Shown: positions 44,754-53,714 of the stretch, one piece after another | How positions within the stretch are numbered: position 1 is the first letter of the stretch | How the letters are laid out: each line of letters opens with the position of its first letter | Position numbers and translations under genes: made by a program | Assembly: GCF_007858185.1 (NCBI RefSeq) | Contig: NZ_VFES01000021.1 | Coordinates: 40,706-104,705 of the forward strand | DNA length: 64,000 bases | Source: Pseudomonas grimontii | GTDB lineage: Bacteria > Pseudomonadota > Gammaproteobacteria > Pseudomonadales > Pseudomonadaceae | Direction: 5' to 3' | The notes under the pieces: generated by a model | What the model was told of the DNA's origin: nothing | Database searches by the model: none | Seen by the model: only the letters and a program-made list of their open reading frames with translations

Positions 44754-45402
44754 AGAGATAGACCAATTCAAGAGTTGCATGACCATCCAGCATTATTTCG
44801 CTATTCATGGTCAACGCAGAGGTCTTATTAATAACCGGCTGAACCCTCAAGTTGCCGGAAACAACTTTCAACCTGATAGGTGTGTACGCAGAGCCTGAAC
44901 GCCAACTGCCCAACTCCGGCGGTTGCCCCAAGACTTGATCTGTGTAGTGCCACGTCGCCCCATTATTGAAGGACCGTGCTAGAAGAACCGCTCTTCCATC
45001 TGCAACGTTATTCTCCATAAAAACAACATAGCCACCGATATTTTCACCCTTAGCCGTAGTACCAAGCCCGTAGTTAAACCCATCGTGATAAGTCCTGTTA
45101 TACATAACCTGCATCAAACCAGGCACTTTACTGGATGCACGATTATCCAGCGTCTTGATTCCGACCATCGTAGGGGACGAGCAACTGACAGCAAAAGGCG
45201 TCCCCTTTTTATCTAACTTTGTGTAGTTTGTAGCGCTTAACGAACTAGGATTAATTCGCCCAAAATCAAGGGTCGAATTAGTAATGGTAAAACTACAGCT
45301 GGCAGGGGCAATAGAACCCTTGACCCGCAAATCCGCAGCTTGAGCATTCAGGCCAGCGACGGCAAGAAACAGCCCCACGAACAAAGCACTTCTACTTTTC
45401 AT
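44752..45402 (-). CDS. DUF1120 fimbrial subunit A (probable major pilin)
   Basis: 216 residues with a signal peptide (MKSRSALFVGLFLAVAGLNA, then QA). It is strongly similar along its whole length to subunit B (ADLRVKGSIAPASCSFTITN, LDFGRINPSSLSATNYTKLD, ATLELVYL end). Being promoter-proximal and followed by a hairpin it is the likely major subunit; that is inference. DUF1120 proteins are mostly known from Pseudomonas-type fimbrial loci. Confidence 0.88.
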   Translation of the reverse strand: MKSRSALFVGLFLAVAGLNAQAADLRVKGSIAPASCSFTITNSTLDFGRINPSSLSATNYTKLDKKGTPFAVSCSSPTMVGIKTLDNRASSKVPGLMQVMYNRTYHDGFNYGLGTTAKGENIGGYVVFMENNVADGRAVLLARSFNNGATWHYTDQVLGQPPELGSWRSGSAYTPIRLKVVSGNLRVQPVINKTSALTMNSEIMLDGHATLELVYL

Positions 45403-45760
45403 CTATAGCTCAACTCACTATCAGTGATCATTTACCGGCGCGTAGCTAAAGGCTCAAACGCTCCGAAAGCCAACTTTACAAGCCGCATTTAAAATGCCGA
45501 CCCACTGAACCCTTAGCCCATAAACAAATACCACCACGGTCCAAATCGCCGACCCGAAGTATTAACACTCCACCCAATCAATAAAGCCGGAAAAAATATC
45601 AACCATCGTAAGAGCGTTCAGCAGCGTCCCTTCCACATTTGAGCAATCACTGTGCGAATAAAAATAACAACTCAGAGGACTAATAAAAAACTGCGTAGGA
45701 ATTAGTTACTACCCCGTAAATAAAGGCCTCTAAAAATACGGACTACGGTAGCGATTGACC
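45403..45760. promoter_or_regulatory. AT-rich non-coding region upstream of the fimbrial operon
   Basis: No convincing gene lies in the 505 nt between the first pilin and ppx; this entry covers the fimbrial side. It is much richer in A+T than the core genes. A perfect 13-bp palindrome TCACTATCAGTGA (45415-45427) sits 13-25 nt before the pilin ATG and may be an operator or an mRNA hairpin at the ribosome site. No invertible-element repeats could be found by eye. Confidence 0.5.
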
Positions 45761-45794
45761 TTGTAATACAACTGTCATGAAAACCTCCTACAAC
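45761..45794 (+). promoter_or_regulatory. Pho box and -10 element upstream of ppx
   Basis: TTGTAAT (45761-45767) and CTGTCAT (45772-45778) are two 7-bp direct half-sites 4 nt apart, against the PhoB consensus CTGTCAT-N4-CTGTCAT. Ten nt further, TACAAC (45789-45794) is a plausible -10, the spacing at which PhoB replaces the -35 contact. It points at ppx, whose ATG is 113 nt downstream. This predicts induction of exopolyphosphatase by phosphate starvation. Confidence 0.7.
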
Positions 45795-45907
45795 CCGCAT
45801 CGGCGATTTCCGCAGAGGCGCTGATTGGAAATCCTCTGGCGCTACGCGTTGGCGTCAGCTGTCGATCGTGGCACGATGGCAAGGTTATCGACCGAGACCC
45901 CCTAACC

Positions 45908-47410
45908 ATGCCGCAATCCCAAGCCAAGAATCTGTCCCTGATCGCCGCCATCGACCTGGGCTCCAACAGCTTTCACATGGTCGTGGCCAAGGCCCAGAAC
46001 GGCGAAATACGCATCCTTGAGCGGCTCGGAGAAAAAGTGCAACTGGCTGCCGGGATCGACGATGAGCGCCAGCTCAATGAAGAGTCCATGCAGCGAGGGC
46101 TCGATTGCCTCAAGCGTTTTGCCCAACTGATCAATGGCATGCCCCTGGGTGCTGTACGAATCGTCGGCACCAACGCCTTGCGCGAAGCCCGCAACCGGGG
46201 CGAATTCATCCGCCGCGCCGAGGAAATCCTCGGGCATCCGGTAGAGGTCATCTCCGGCCGTGAAGAAGCGCGCCTTATCTACCTCGGCGTGTCGCATACC
46301 CTCGCAGATACTCCTGGTAAGCGCCTGGTCGCCGATATCGGTGGCGGCAGTACCGAGTTCATCATCGGCCAGCGCTTCGAACCGCTGCTGCGTGAAAGCC
46401 TGCAGATGGGCTGTGTCAGCTATACCCAACGTTATTTCAAGGACGGCAAGATCACCCCGGCTCGCTATGCCCAGGCCTATACGGCGGCGCGACTGGAGAT
46501 CATGAGCATCGAGCACGCCCTGCACCGCCTGACCTGGGATGAAGCCATCGGCTCATCCGGCACCATCCGTGCCATCGGCCTGGCGCTCAAGGCCGGCGGC
46601 CATGGCACCGGCGAGGTCAATGCCGAAGGTCTGGCGTGGCTCAAGCGCAAGCTGTTCAAGCTGGGGGATGCCGAGAAAATCGACTTCGACGGTATCAAGC
46701 CCGACCGTCGCACCATCTTCCCGGCCGGCCTGGCGATTCTCGAGGCGATCTTCGACGCCCTCGAACTGCAGCGCATGGACCACTGTGACGGCGCCCTGCG
46801 TGAAGGCGTGCTGTATGACCTGCTGGGCCGCCATCACCACGAGGACGTGCGTGAGCGCACCCTCACCTCGCTGATGGAGCGTTATCACGTCGACCTGGAG
46901 CAGGCCGCTCGTGTGGAGCGCAAAGCCCTGCACGCCTTCGACCAGGTCGCCGAGGACTGGGACCTGGAAGACGGCGTGTGGCGCGAACTGCTGGGCTGGG
47001 CGGCCAAGGTGCATGAAGTGGGCCTGGACATCGCCCACTACCATTACCACAAGCACGGCGCCTACCTGATCGAGCACTCCGACCTGGCCGGCTTCTCCCG
47101 GGAAGACCAACAGATGCTCGCGCTACTGGTGCGCGGCCATCGCCGCAACATTCCCAAGGACAAATTCGCCGAGTTCGGCGACGAAGGCATCAAGCTGATC
47201 CGCCTGTGCGTGCTGCTGCGCTTTGCGATCCTGTTCCACCACATTCGTGGCACCCAGGAAATGCCTCAGGTGACACTGCGCGCCAACGGCGACAGCCTGG
47301 ATGTCGTGTTCCCGAAAGGCTGGCTGGATGAGAACCAGCTGACCCAGGCGGACTTTGGCCAGGAAGCGGAGTGGCTGACACGGGTGGGGTTCAGCCTGAA
47401 CCTGCGCTGA
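45908..47410 (+). CDS. ppx: exopolyphosphatase
   Basis: 500 residues. Actin-like ATPase fold of the Ppx/GppA family: IAAIDLGSNSFHMVVAKAQ at the N-terminus, the catalytic Glu region near 120, LVADIGGGSTEFIIGQ (about 139) and a C-terminal HD-like helical domain (HEVGLDIAHYHYHKHGAYLI). It releases phosphate from the ends of polyphosphate; some homologues also hydrolyse pppGpp. Convergent with ppk, with a REPIN between. Preceded by a Pho box. Confidence 0.96.
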   Translation: MPQSQAKNLSLIAAIDLGSNSFHMVVAKAQNGEIRILERLGEKVQLAAGIDDERQLNEESMQRGLDCLKRFAQLINGMPLGAVRIVGTNALREARNRGEFIRRAEEILGHPVEVISGREEARLIYLGVSHTLADTPGKRLVADIGGGSTEFIIGQRFEPLLRESLQMGCVSYTQRYFKDGKITPARYAQAYTAARLEIMSIEHALHRLTWDEAIGSSGTIRAIGLALKAGGHGTGEVNAEGLAWLKRKLFKLGDAEKIDFDGIKPDRRTIFPAGLAILEAIFDALELQRMDHCDGALREGVLYDLLGRHHHEDVRERTLTSLMERYHVDLEQAARVERKALHAFDQVAEDWDLEDGVWRELLGWAAKVHEVGLDIAHYHYHKHGAYLIEHSDLAGFSREDQQMLALLVRGHRRNIPKDKFAEFGDEGIKLIRLCVLLRFAILFHHIRGTQEMPQVTLRANGDSLDVVFPKGWLDENQLTQADFGQEAEWLTRVGFSLNLR

Positions 47411-47438
47411 GCCGATCTAAAGAACACTGCAAAAACAC

Positions 47439-47529
47439 ATGTGGGAGGGGGCTTGCTCCCGATTACGGTGTGTCAGTCGCGAATACTTTGACTGAACCAC
47501 CGCAATCGGGAGCAAGCCCCCTCCCACAT
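47439..47529. repeat. REPIN between ppx and ppk
   Basis: Arms start ATGTGGGAGGGGGCTTGCTC (47439) and end with the complement at 47529, in the GGGAGC variant of the motif. Placed between the convergent ppx and ppk stops, it probably limits read-through in both directions. Confidence 0.93.
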
Positions 47530-47548
47530 TTTCAGACCGCGTCGGTTT

Positions 47549-49774
47549 TTAGTTCACCGCCAGAATCGGGCTACCCAACTTCTCCAGCAACGTCGCCTGG
47601 GCACTGCGCGGGTTCTGGTTGCCGGTCGGCGTGTTGCGCACGTAGCGGCCGTCAGACTGCAGGCTCCAGCTGTGGGTGTTGTCGGTGAGGTAGCTTTCCA
47701 GCTCCTTCTTGACCCGCATTATCAGCTTCTTGCCCTCTACAGGGAAGCAGGTTTCCACACGCTTATCGAGGTTGCGCTCCATCCAGTCGGCACTGGAGAG
47801 GAACATCTGCTCTTCGCCACCATTGAGGAAGTAGAACACGCGCGTGTGCTCCAGGAAGCGGCCGATGATCGAGCGCACATGGATGTTATGCGACACGCCG
47901 ACAATGCCCGGGCGCAGGCAGCACATGCCGCGCACCACCAGGTCGATGCGCACGCCGGACTGGCTGGCCTTGTACAGCGCGCGGATGATCTTCGGATCGG
48001 TCAGCGAGTTGAATTTGGCGATGATGTGCGCCGGTTTGCCGTCGAGGGCGAACTGGGTCTCGCGCGCAATCATGTCGAGCATGCCCTTCTTCAGGGTGAA
48101 CGGCGCGTGCAGCAGCTTCTTCATGCGCAAGGTCTTGCCCATGCCGATCAACTGGCTGAACAGCTTGCCAACGTCTTCACATAAGGCGTCGTCGGAGGTC
48201 AGCAGGCTGTAGTCGGTGTAGAGCTTGGCGTTACCGGCGTGGTAGTTGCCGGTGCCCAAGTGGGCGTAACGCACGATCTCACCGGCTTCGCGGCGCAGGA
48301 TCAGCATCATCTTGGCGTGGGTCTTGAAGCCGACCACACCGTAGATCACCACCGCACCGGCCGCTTGCAGGCGGCTGGCCAGTTGCAGGTTCGACTCTTC
48401 GTCAAAGCGCGCCCGCAACTCGATCACCGCGGTGACTTCCTTGCCGTTGCGCGCGGCGTCTACCAGCGCGTCGACAATTTCCGAGTTGGCGCCGCTGCGG
48501 TAAAGGGTCTGGCGTACGGCCAACACATGCGGGTCCTTGGCGGCCTGACGCAGCAGGTCGACCACTGGGGTGAAGGACTCGAATGGGTGCAGCAGCAGGA
48601 TGTCCTGCTTGCTCACCACGCTGAAGATGTTCTCGCTGTTTTGCAGCAGTTTCGGAATCTGCGGGGTGAACGGGGTGTATTGCAGCTCCGGATGGCTGTC
48701 CAGGCCGGTGATGCTGAACAGGCGCGTGAGGTTCACCGGGCCGTTGACCTGGTACAGCTCGCTTTCGCCCAGGTTGAACTGCTTGAGCAGGTAGTCCGAC
48801 AGGTGTTTCGGGCAAGTGTCGGCCACTTCCAGGCGTACCGCATCGCCGTAGCGCCGCGAGAACAGCTCGCCACGCAGGGCGCGGGCCAAGTCTTCGACGT
48901 CTTCGGAGTCCAGCGCCAGGTCGGCGTTACGGGTCAGGCGGAACTGGTAGCAGCCCTTGACCTTCATGCCTTGGAACAAGTCATCGGCGTGGGCGTGGAT
49001 CATCGACGACAGGAATACATAGTTGTCGCCAGCGCCCCCCACCTCTTCCGGTACCTTGATGATCCTTGGCAGCAAGCGCGGTGCCGGGATGATCGCCAGG
49101 CCCGAGTCGCGACCGAAGGCGTCGATACCTTCCAGCTCGACGATAAAGTTCAGGCTCTTGTTCACCAGCAATGGGAACGGGTGCGTCGGGTCGAGACCGA
49201 TCGGGGTGATGATCGGCGCGATTTCGTCGCGGAAGTAGCGGCGCACCCAGGTCTTGATCTTGGTGGTCCAGTGGCGACGGCGGATGAAGCGAACCTGATG
49301 TTTTTCAAGTTCCGGCAGCAGGATGTCATTGAGGATCGCGTACTGGCGATCCACATGACCGTGCACCAGTTCGCTGATGCGCGCCAACGCCTGGTGCGGC
49401 TGCAGGCCGTCCGCGCCGGCTTGTTCACGGGCGAAGGTGATCTGTTTCTTGAGGCCGGCGACGCGGATCTCGAAGAACTCATCCAGGTTGCTGGAGAAAA
49501 TCAGCAGGAACTTCAGGCGTTCCAGCAGCGGGTAGGACTCATCCAGCGCCTGCTCGAGCACGCGAATGTTGAATTGCAGTTGTGACAGCTCACGGTGAAT
49601 GTACAGGCTGCTGTCATCCAGGTTGGTCACCACGGCGACCACCGGGACCGGGGCGGGCGCTTCGGCTACCACGACAGGCGGGGCCGGCTCATGCTCCGGC
49701 GGAGTCTCGGTGACTTGTTCAACCACCGGGTGAGCGTCTTTTACGGCAACGTCGGAGAGTCCTTCGGTATTCAT
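47549..49774 (-). CDS. ppk: polyphosphate kinase 1
   Basis: 741 residues. An N-terminal Pro/Val/Glu-rich extension (about 1-50) precedes the PPK1 domains: N, head, and two phospholipase-D-like C domains. The autophosphorylated His lies in FKTHAKMMLILRR and the second catalytic His in RFLEHTRVFYF; the LGTGNYHAGNAKLYTDYSLL block is intact. It makes polyphosphate from ATP at the inner membrane. It follows hemB by 18 nt on the same strand and is convergent with ppx rather than in an operon with it. Confidence 0.96.
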   Translation of the reverse strand: MNTEGLSDVAVKDAHPVVEQVTETPPEHEPAPPVVVAEAPAPVPVVAVVTNLDDSSLYIHRELSQLQFNIRVLEQALDESYPLLERLKFLLIFSSNLDEFFEIRVAGLKKQITFAREQAGADGLQPHQALARISELVHGHVDRQYAILNDILLPELEKHQVRFIRRRHWTTKIKTWVRRYFRDEIAPIITPIGLDPTHPFPLLVNKSLNFIVELEGIDAFGRDSGLAIIPAPRLLPRIIKVPEEVGGAGDNYVFLSSMIHAHADDLFQGMKVKGCYQFRLTRNADLALDSEDVEDLARALRGELFSRRYGDAVRLEVADTCPKHLSDYLLKQFNLGESELYQVNGPVNLTRLFSITGLDSHPELQYTPFTPQIPKLLQNSENIFSVVSKQDILLLHPFESFTPVVDLLRQAAKDPHVLAVRQTLYRSGANSEIVDALVDAARNGKEVTAVIELRARFDEESNLQLASRLQAAGAVVIYGVVGFKTHAKMMLILRREAGEIVRYAHLGTGNYHAGNAKLYTDYSLLTSDDALCEDVGKLFSQLIGMGKTLRMKKLLHAPFTLKKGMLDMIARETQFALDGKPAHIIAKFNSLTDPKIIRALYKASQSGVRIDLVVRGMCCLRPGIVGVSHNIHVRSIIGRFLEHTRVFYFLNGGEEQMFLSSADWMERNLDKRVETCFPVEGKKLIMRVKKELESYLTDNTHSWSLQSDGRYVRNTPTGNQNPRSAQATLLEKLGSPILAVN

Positions 49775-49792
49775 CGAGTGTTCCTGTGAGGG

Positions 49793-50806
49793 CTATTGTT
49801 GCTCTCTAAGCAATTGGGCGGCGCGGGCGGCGAAATAGGTCAGGATGCCATCAGCCCCGGCACGTTTAAAGGCCGTCAAGGATTCAAGGATTACCCCTTC
49901 ACTCAACCAGCCATTTTGTATTGCAGCCATGTGCATGGCGTATTCGCCACTGACCTGATACACAAAGGTCGGCACTTTGAATTCCTCTTTGACCCGGTAA
50001 AGGATATCCAGGTAAGGCATCCCGGGCTTGACCATCACCATGTCGGCGCCTTCGGCCAGGTCGGCGGCCACTTCGTGCAGCGCTTCCTGGCTGTTGGCCG
50101 GGTCCATCTGGTATGAGGCCTTGTTGGCCTTGCCCAGGTTCAGGGCCGAGCCCACCGCATCGCGAAACGGGCCGTAGTAGGCACTGGCGTACTTGGCCGA
50201 GTAGGCCATGATCCGCACATTGACGTGACCGGCCAGCTCCAGGGCTTCGCGAATCGCCTGGATGCGGCCATCCATCATGTCCGACGGCGCAACCACCTGG
50301 GCGCCCGCTGCTGCGTGGGACAAAGCCTGCTTGACCAACGCATCGACGGTAATGTCGTTCTGAACATAGCCTTCTTCGTCAAGAATGCCATCCTGCCCGT
50401 GCGTGGTGAACGGGTCCAACGCCACATCAGTGATCACCCCCAGCTCCGGAAAACGCTCGCGCAGGGCGCGGGTGGCGCGCTGGGCGATCCCATTCGGGTT
50501 CCAAGCTTCGGCAGCGTCAAGGGACTTGAGTTCAGACGGCGTGACCGGGAACAACGCCAACGCCGGAATCCCCAGCTCGACCCAGCCCGCCGCCTCTTCA
50601 AGCAGCAGATCAATGGTCAGACGCTCTACACCCGGCATCGACGCTACCGCTTCCCGGCGATTTTCACCGTCGAGCACAAACACCGGCAGGATCAGATCAT
50701 TCGTCGTCAGTACGTTTTCACGAACCAGGCGGCGAGAAAAATCATCACGGCGATTACGGCGCAGGCGAGTAGCAGGGAATAGGCGATTGGCAGGGGTAAA
50801 GCTCAC
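49793..50806 (-). CDS. hemB: delta-aminolevulinic acid dehydratase (porphobilinogen synthase)
   Basis: 337 residues; the start is GTG at 50806 with CAGGAG upstream. It joins two 5-aminolevulinates to porphobilinogen in haem synthesis. The active-site lysines lie in AYSAKYASAYYG and VMVKPGMPYLD. The metal loop reads DVALDPFTTHGQDGI: Asp replaces the zinc cysteines, the Mg2+-dependent type described for P. aeruginosa. Probably heads a hemB-ppk operon. Confidence 0.97.
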   Translation of the reverse strand: MSFTPANRLFPATRLRRNRRDDFSRRLVRENVLTTNDLILPVFVLDGENRREAVASMPGVERLTIDLLLEEAAGWVELGIPALALFPVTPSELKSLDAAEAWNPNGIAQRATRALRERFPELGVITDVALDPFTTHGQDGILDEEGYVQNDITVDALVKQALSHAAAGAQVVAPSDMMDGRIQAIREALELAGHVNVRIMAYSAKYASAYYGPFRDAVGSALNLGKANKASYQMDPANSQEALHEVAADLAEGADMVMVKPGMPYLDILYRVKEEFKVPTFVYQVSGEYAMHMAAIQNGWLSEGVILESLTAFKRAGADGILTYFAARAAQLLREQQ

Positions 50807-51013
50807 GACAGACTCCTGAGCCCGGGTTCACGGGCGAGCGTTGCAGTTATAAGCGGGCATTATGACGAAGGTATGACAGTTGTGCTTAACGATGCGACCT
50901 GTAGTCGCATTCGTCGTTTATGTAGGAATTGTTCACTTCGTGACACATCTCGATACTTTCATGAATGTTCACGAAGGCGTAGGCTGCGCGTTCATTTCGC
51001 CAGCACCCAGACC

Positions 51014-51652
51014 ATGCTTCAACAATTTCTGCATGACTTCGGCTACTTTGCCCTCTTCCTAGGCACGTTCTTCGAAGGCGAAACCATCCTGGTTCTCGCA
51101 GGCTTCCTGGCGTTCCGTGGGTACATGGATATCAACCTGGTGGTGGTCGTTGCCTTCTTCGGCAGCTACGCCGGCGACCAGCTTTGGTACTACATGGGGC
51201 GCAAGCACGGCCGCAAACTGTTGGCGCGCAAGCCGCGCTGGCAATTGATGGGCGACAAAGCCCTGGAACATATCCGCAAGCACCCGGATATCTGGGTGTT
51301 GAGCTTCCGCTTTGTCTACGGATTGCGCACGGTAATGCCCGTCGCGATCGGCCTGTCAGGCTACCCGCCGGTGCGCTACCTGATCCTCAACGGTATCGGT
51401 GCCGCGATCTGGGCTGCCGCGTTGGGGGCTGCGGCCTATCACTTCGGCGCCGTGCTGGAAGGCATGCTGGGCAGCGTCAAGAAATACGAGCTGTGGGTAC
51501 TGGGCGCCCTGCTGCTGCTGGGCTTTGGCCTGTGGCTGCGCCGCCGCTTCAAGAACGCCCGCATTGCCCGCCAGGCCTGTGCCGACGCCAAGGCGCGGCT
51601 TGCCGCCGCCGAGCCCGTCCCGGTAGAAGCGCCTAAGACACCAGTCGAGTAA
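51014..51652 (+). CDS. DedA-family membrane protein
   Basis: 212 residues from ATG at 51014 (MLQQFLHDFGYFALFLGTF). About five helices and re-entrant segments with GETILVLAGFLAFRG, GSYAGDQLWYYMGRKHG and the family Arg motif SFRFVYGLRTVMPVAIG. DedA proteins act in envelope maintenance and undecaprenyl-phosphate or lipid recycling. The C-terminus is basic then Ala/Pro rich. Its last 20 nt overlap the convergent hydroxylase gene. Upstream 50807-51013 is the hemB divergent promoter gap. Confidence 0.92.
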   Translation: MLQQFLHDFGYFALFLGTFFEGETILVLAGFLAFRGYMDINLVVVVAFFGSYAGDQLWYYMGRKHGRKLLARKPRWQLMGDKALEHIRKHPDIWVLSFRFVYGLRTVMPVAIGLSGYPPVRYLILNGIGAAIWAAALGAAAYHFGAVLEGMLGSVKKYELWVLGALLLLGFGLWLRRRFKNARIARQACADAKARLAAAEPVPVEAPKTPVE

Positions 51653-52868
51653 GCCGGCCTCTGCAACAGTAGAGGCCAATCACGCTGAGCAGGCTGTAGC
51701 TCAGCAAGCCCAGCCAGCCCAGGTTGCTGGCGGGCCAAAGCCCGACCACCGGCGCCAGCCACACCAACGGCACATTCAGCACCAGGCGCATCAGCTCCGC
51801 CTTTAACGCCCACGGACGATTCTCCAGGGCCACGCCCAGGGTAAACAATCCAAGTGCCATCGCCCCCCAGCCGATAATCAGCGCTGCGGTGGACAGACCC
51901 TCGCCGACATTCATCAGATAGCTGCCAAAACCCACATACGCCGCGAACTGCAGGGCGATGTAGACCTGTTGGCGCGCGTCCAGCGGCACTTCGAATTTGC
52001 GGAACTGGCTCAACTCCGGCTTGGCCAAGGGGTATTTGGCCTTCACGTCCGCCGGGCGCCACCCGGTGCGCATGAACCAGATGCGCAGCTTGTCCCACTG
52101 ACTCTCGGTACGCCGCGCATCACTCCAAAGCTGTGCATAAAACTGCAGGTTGGCCCACAACGGATTCCAGCTGGCCAAGGGCGTGGTCACGCCGAAAATC
52201 ACCGGTTCGTTGTCGTCTTCTTCCTGGAAGGTGCCGAACAGTCGGTCCCAAAGAATGAACACCCCGCCATAGTTGCGATCCATGTAGAGAGCGTTCTGTG
52301 CGTGGTGGGCCCGATGATTGGATGGCGTGACGAAAAACCATTCGAACCAGCCGAGCTTTGGCACGTGCCGGGTATGCACCCAGAATTGATACAACAGGTT
52401 GAGCGACGCCACGCTGATAAACACCACCAGCGGTACGCCAAGCACGGCCAGGGGCAGGTAGAAGATCCAGCTCAGCAGGAAGCCGGTGCTGGTCTGGCGC
52501 AGGGCGGTGCTGAGGTTGTAGTCCTCGCTCTGGTGATGCACCGAGTGCGCGGCCCAGAGGATATTGCGCTCGTGCCCCATTCGATGCAGCCAGTAATAAC
52601 AGAAGTCGTAGAACACAAAGGCAAACACCCAGGCCCAGACGCTGTGGACGGGCAGTTCAATCAGCGCCAGGTGCTTGAGGGCGAACGCATAGGTCAGCAG
52701 CCCCACGCCTTTGGTCAACAGCCCGGTGGTGGTGGACAGCACACCGGTGCTGAGACTGTTGATGGCGTCCGCCACCCGGTAGTTGCGCTGGCCACGCCAA
52801 CGGTCGGCAAGCAGCTCCAGCACGATCAATAGGATAAAAAACGGTACCGCGTAAGGCACGAAGTCCAT
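51633..52868 (-). CDS. sterol desaturase / fatty acid hydroxylase superfamily membrane protein
   Basis: 411 residues, several helices. The diiron histidine motifs are in order: HRMGH (about 95), HSVHH (about 110) and HRAHH (about 188), with a further His in HTRHVP. Such enzymes hydroxylate or desaturate lipids at the membrane. A C-terminal part (about 290-411) has four more helices and no histidine motif, so the protein is longer than the core domain. Substrate unknown. Convergent overlap of 20 nt with dedA. Confidence 0.9.
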   Translation of the reverse strand: MDFVPYAVPFFILLIVLELLADRWRGQRNYRVADAINSLSTGVLSTTTGLLTKGVGLLTYAFALKHLALIELPVHSVWAWVFAFVFYDFCYYWLHRMGHERNILWAAHSVHHQSEDYNLSTALRQTSTGFLLSWIFYLPLAVLGVPLVVFISVASLNLLYQFWVHTRHVPKLGWFEWFFVTPSNHRAHHAQNALYMDRNYGGVFILWDRLFGTFQEEDDNEPVIFGVTTPLASWNPLWANLQFYAQLWSDARRTESQWDKLRIWFMRTGWRPADVKAKYPLAKPELSQFRKFEVPLDARQQVYIALQFAAYVGFGSYLMNVGEGLSTAALIIGWGAMALGLFTLGVALENRPWALKAELMRLVLNVPLVWLAPVVGLWPASNLGWLGLLSYSLLSVIGLYCCRGRLTRLVS

Positions 52869-52983
52869 GAGCTAGTCCGGTCTATTTTTGTTACATCAAG
52901 ATTAGGTGCAGCGGTGCGAGATCCCATTGGCAACAGGTTACAAATTAGTAGACATTTAACGCCATGAATCAGGAGAAATGCCC

Positions 52984-53649
52984 ATGAGCAAAAAGATTGC
53001 AGTGATCCTTTCCGGCTGTGGCGTGTACGACGGCGCAGAGATCCACGAAAGCGTGATCACCTTGCTGCGCCTGGATCAGCGCGGCGCTCAGGTCCAATGT
53101 TTTGCACCGAATATTGCGCAGCTGCACGTGATCAACCACCTGACGGGAGAAGAAATGCCCGAGTCGCGCAATGTGCTGGTGGAGTCGGCCCGCATTGCCC
53201 GGGGCGAGGTGAAGGATATTCGAGACGCCAACGCCGACGAGTTCGATGCGCTGATCGTACCCGGGGGGTTTGGTGCGGCGAAGAACTTGTCGGACTTTGC
53301 ACAGGAAGGCGCCGCTTGCAGCGTCAACCCGCAGGTACTGGCGTTGGCCGAAGCCTTTGCCGAAGCCGGCAAGCCGGTGGGGTTGATCTGTATTTCACCA
53401 GCCCTGGCCGCGAAGATCTACGGCCCAGGCGTGACCTGCACCATCGGCAACGATGCCGACACCGCCGCCGCCCTCGACAGAATGGGCGCCACCCACCAGG
53501 AATGCACGGTGGAAGACATCGTAGAAGACAAGGCCCGCAAACTGGTAAGCACGCCGGCCTATATGCTCGGCAAGAGCATCAGTGAGGTGGCGTCAGGCAT
53601 CAACAAACTGGTGGATCGGGTGCTGGAGCTGACCCACGAGAACGATTGA
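52984..53649 (+). CDS. elbB: isoprenoid biosynthesis glyoxalase ElbB (DJ-1/PfpI superfamily)
   Basis: 221 residues from ATG at 52984, 8 nt after AGGAG; the ATG at 52978 lies only 2 nt after it. MSKKIAVILSGCGVYDGAEIHES is the ElbB N-terminus (shown in part), DALIVPGGFGAAKNLSDFA carries the elbow region, and GLICISPALAAK has the nucleophile-like Cys. It shows glyoxalase activity in E. coli and was linked to isoprenoid yield. Monocistronic. Confidence 0.94.
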   Translation: MSKKIAVILSGCGVYDGAEIHESVITLLRLDQRGAQVQCFAPNIAQLHVINHLTGEEMPESRNVLVESARIARGEVKDIRDANADEFDALIVPGGFGAAKNLSDFAQEGAACSVNPQVLALAEAFAEAGKPVGLICISPALAAKIYGPGVTCTIGNDADTAAALDRMGATHQECTVEDIVEDKARKLVSTPAYMLGKSISEVASGINKLVDRVLELTHEND

Positions 53650-53688
53650 CCAGGTGGCCAAATACTGAACGGTGATCAGCCGGCTTGG

Positions 53689-53710
53689 TGTGGCGAGCCG
53701 GCTTGCCACA
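53689..53710. terminator. REP-like palindrome between elbB and the UPF0178 gene
   Basis: TGTGGCGAGCC (53689-53699) pairs with GGCTTGCCACA (53700-53710) except for one position. It lies 5 nt before the UPF0178 stop on the convergent side and has the look of a single REP unit of another subtype. Confidence 0.5.
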
Positions 53711-53714
53711 GGCA

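Noticed and set aside
36307..45760. Genomic island with integrase and attachment sites
   Set aside because: No integrase, tRNA or direct repeats at the edges; the block looks inserted only from gene order and composition.
48239..49585. 448-codon plus-strand frame over ppk
   Set aside because: Antisense shadow of ppk without a domain or ribosome site.
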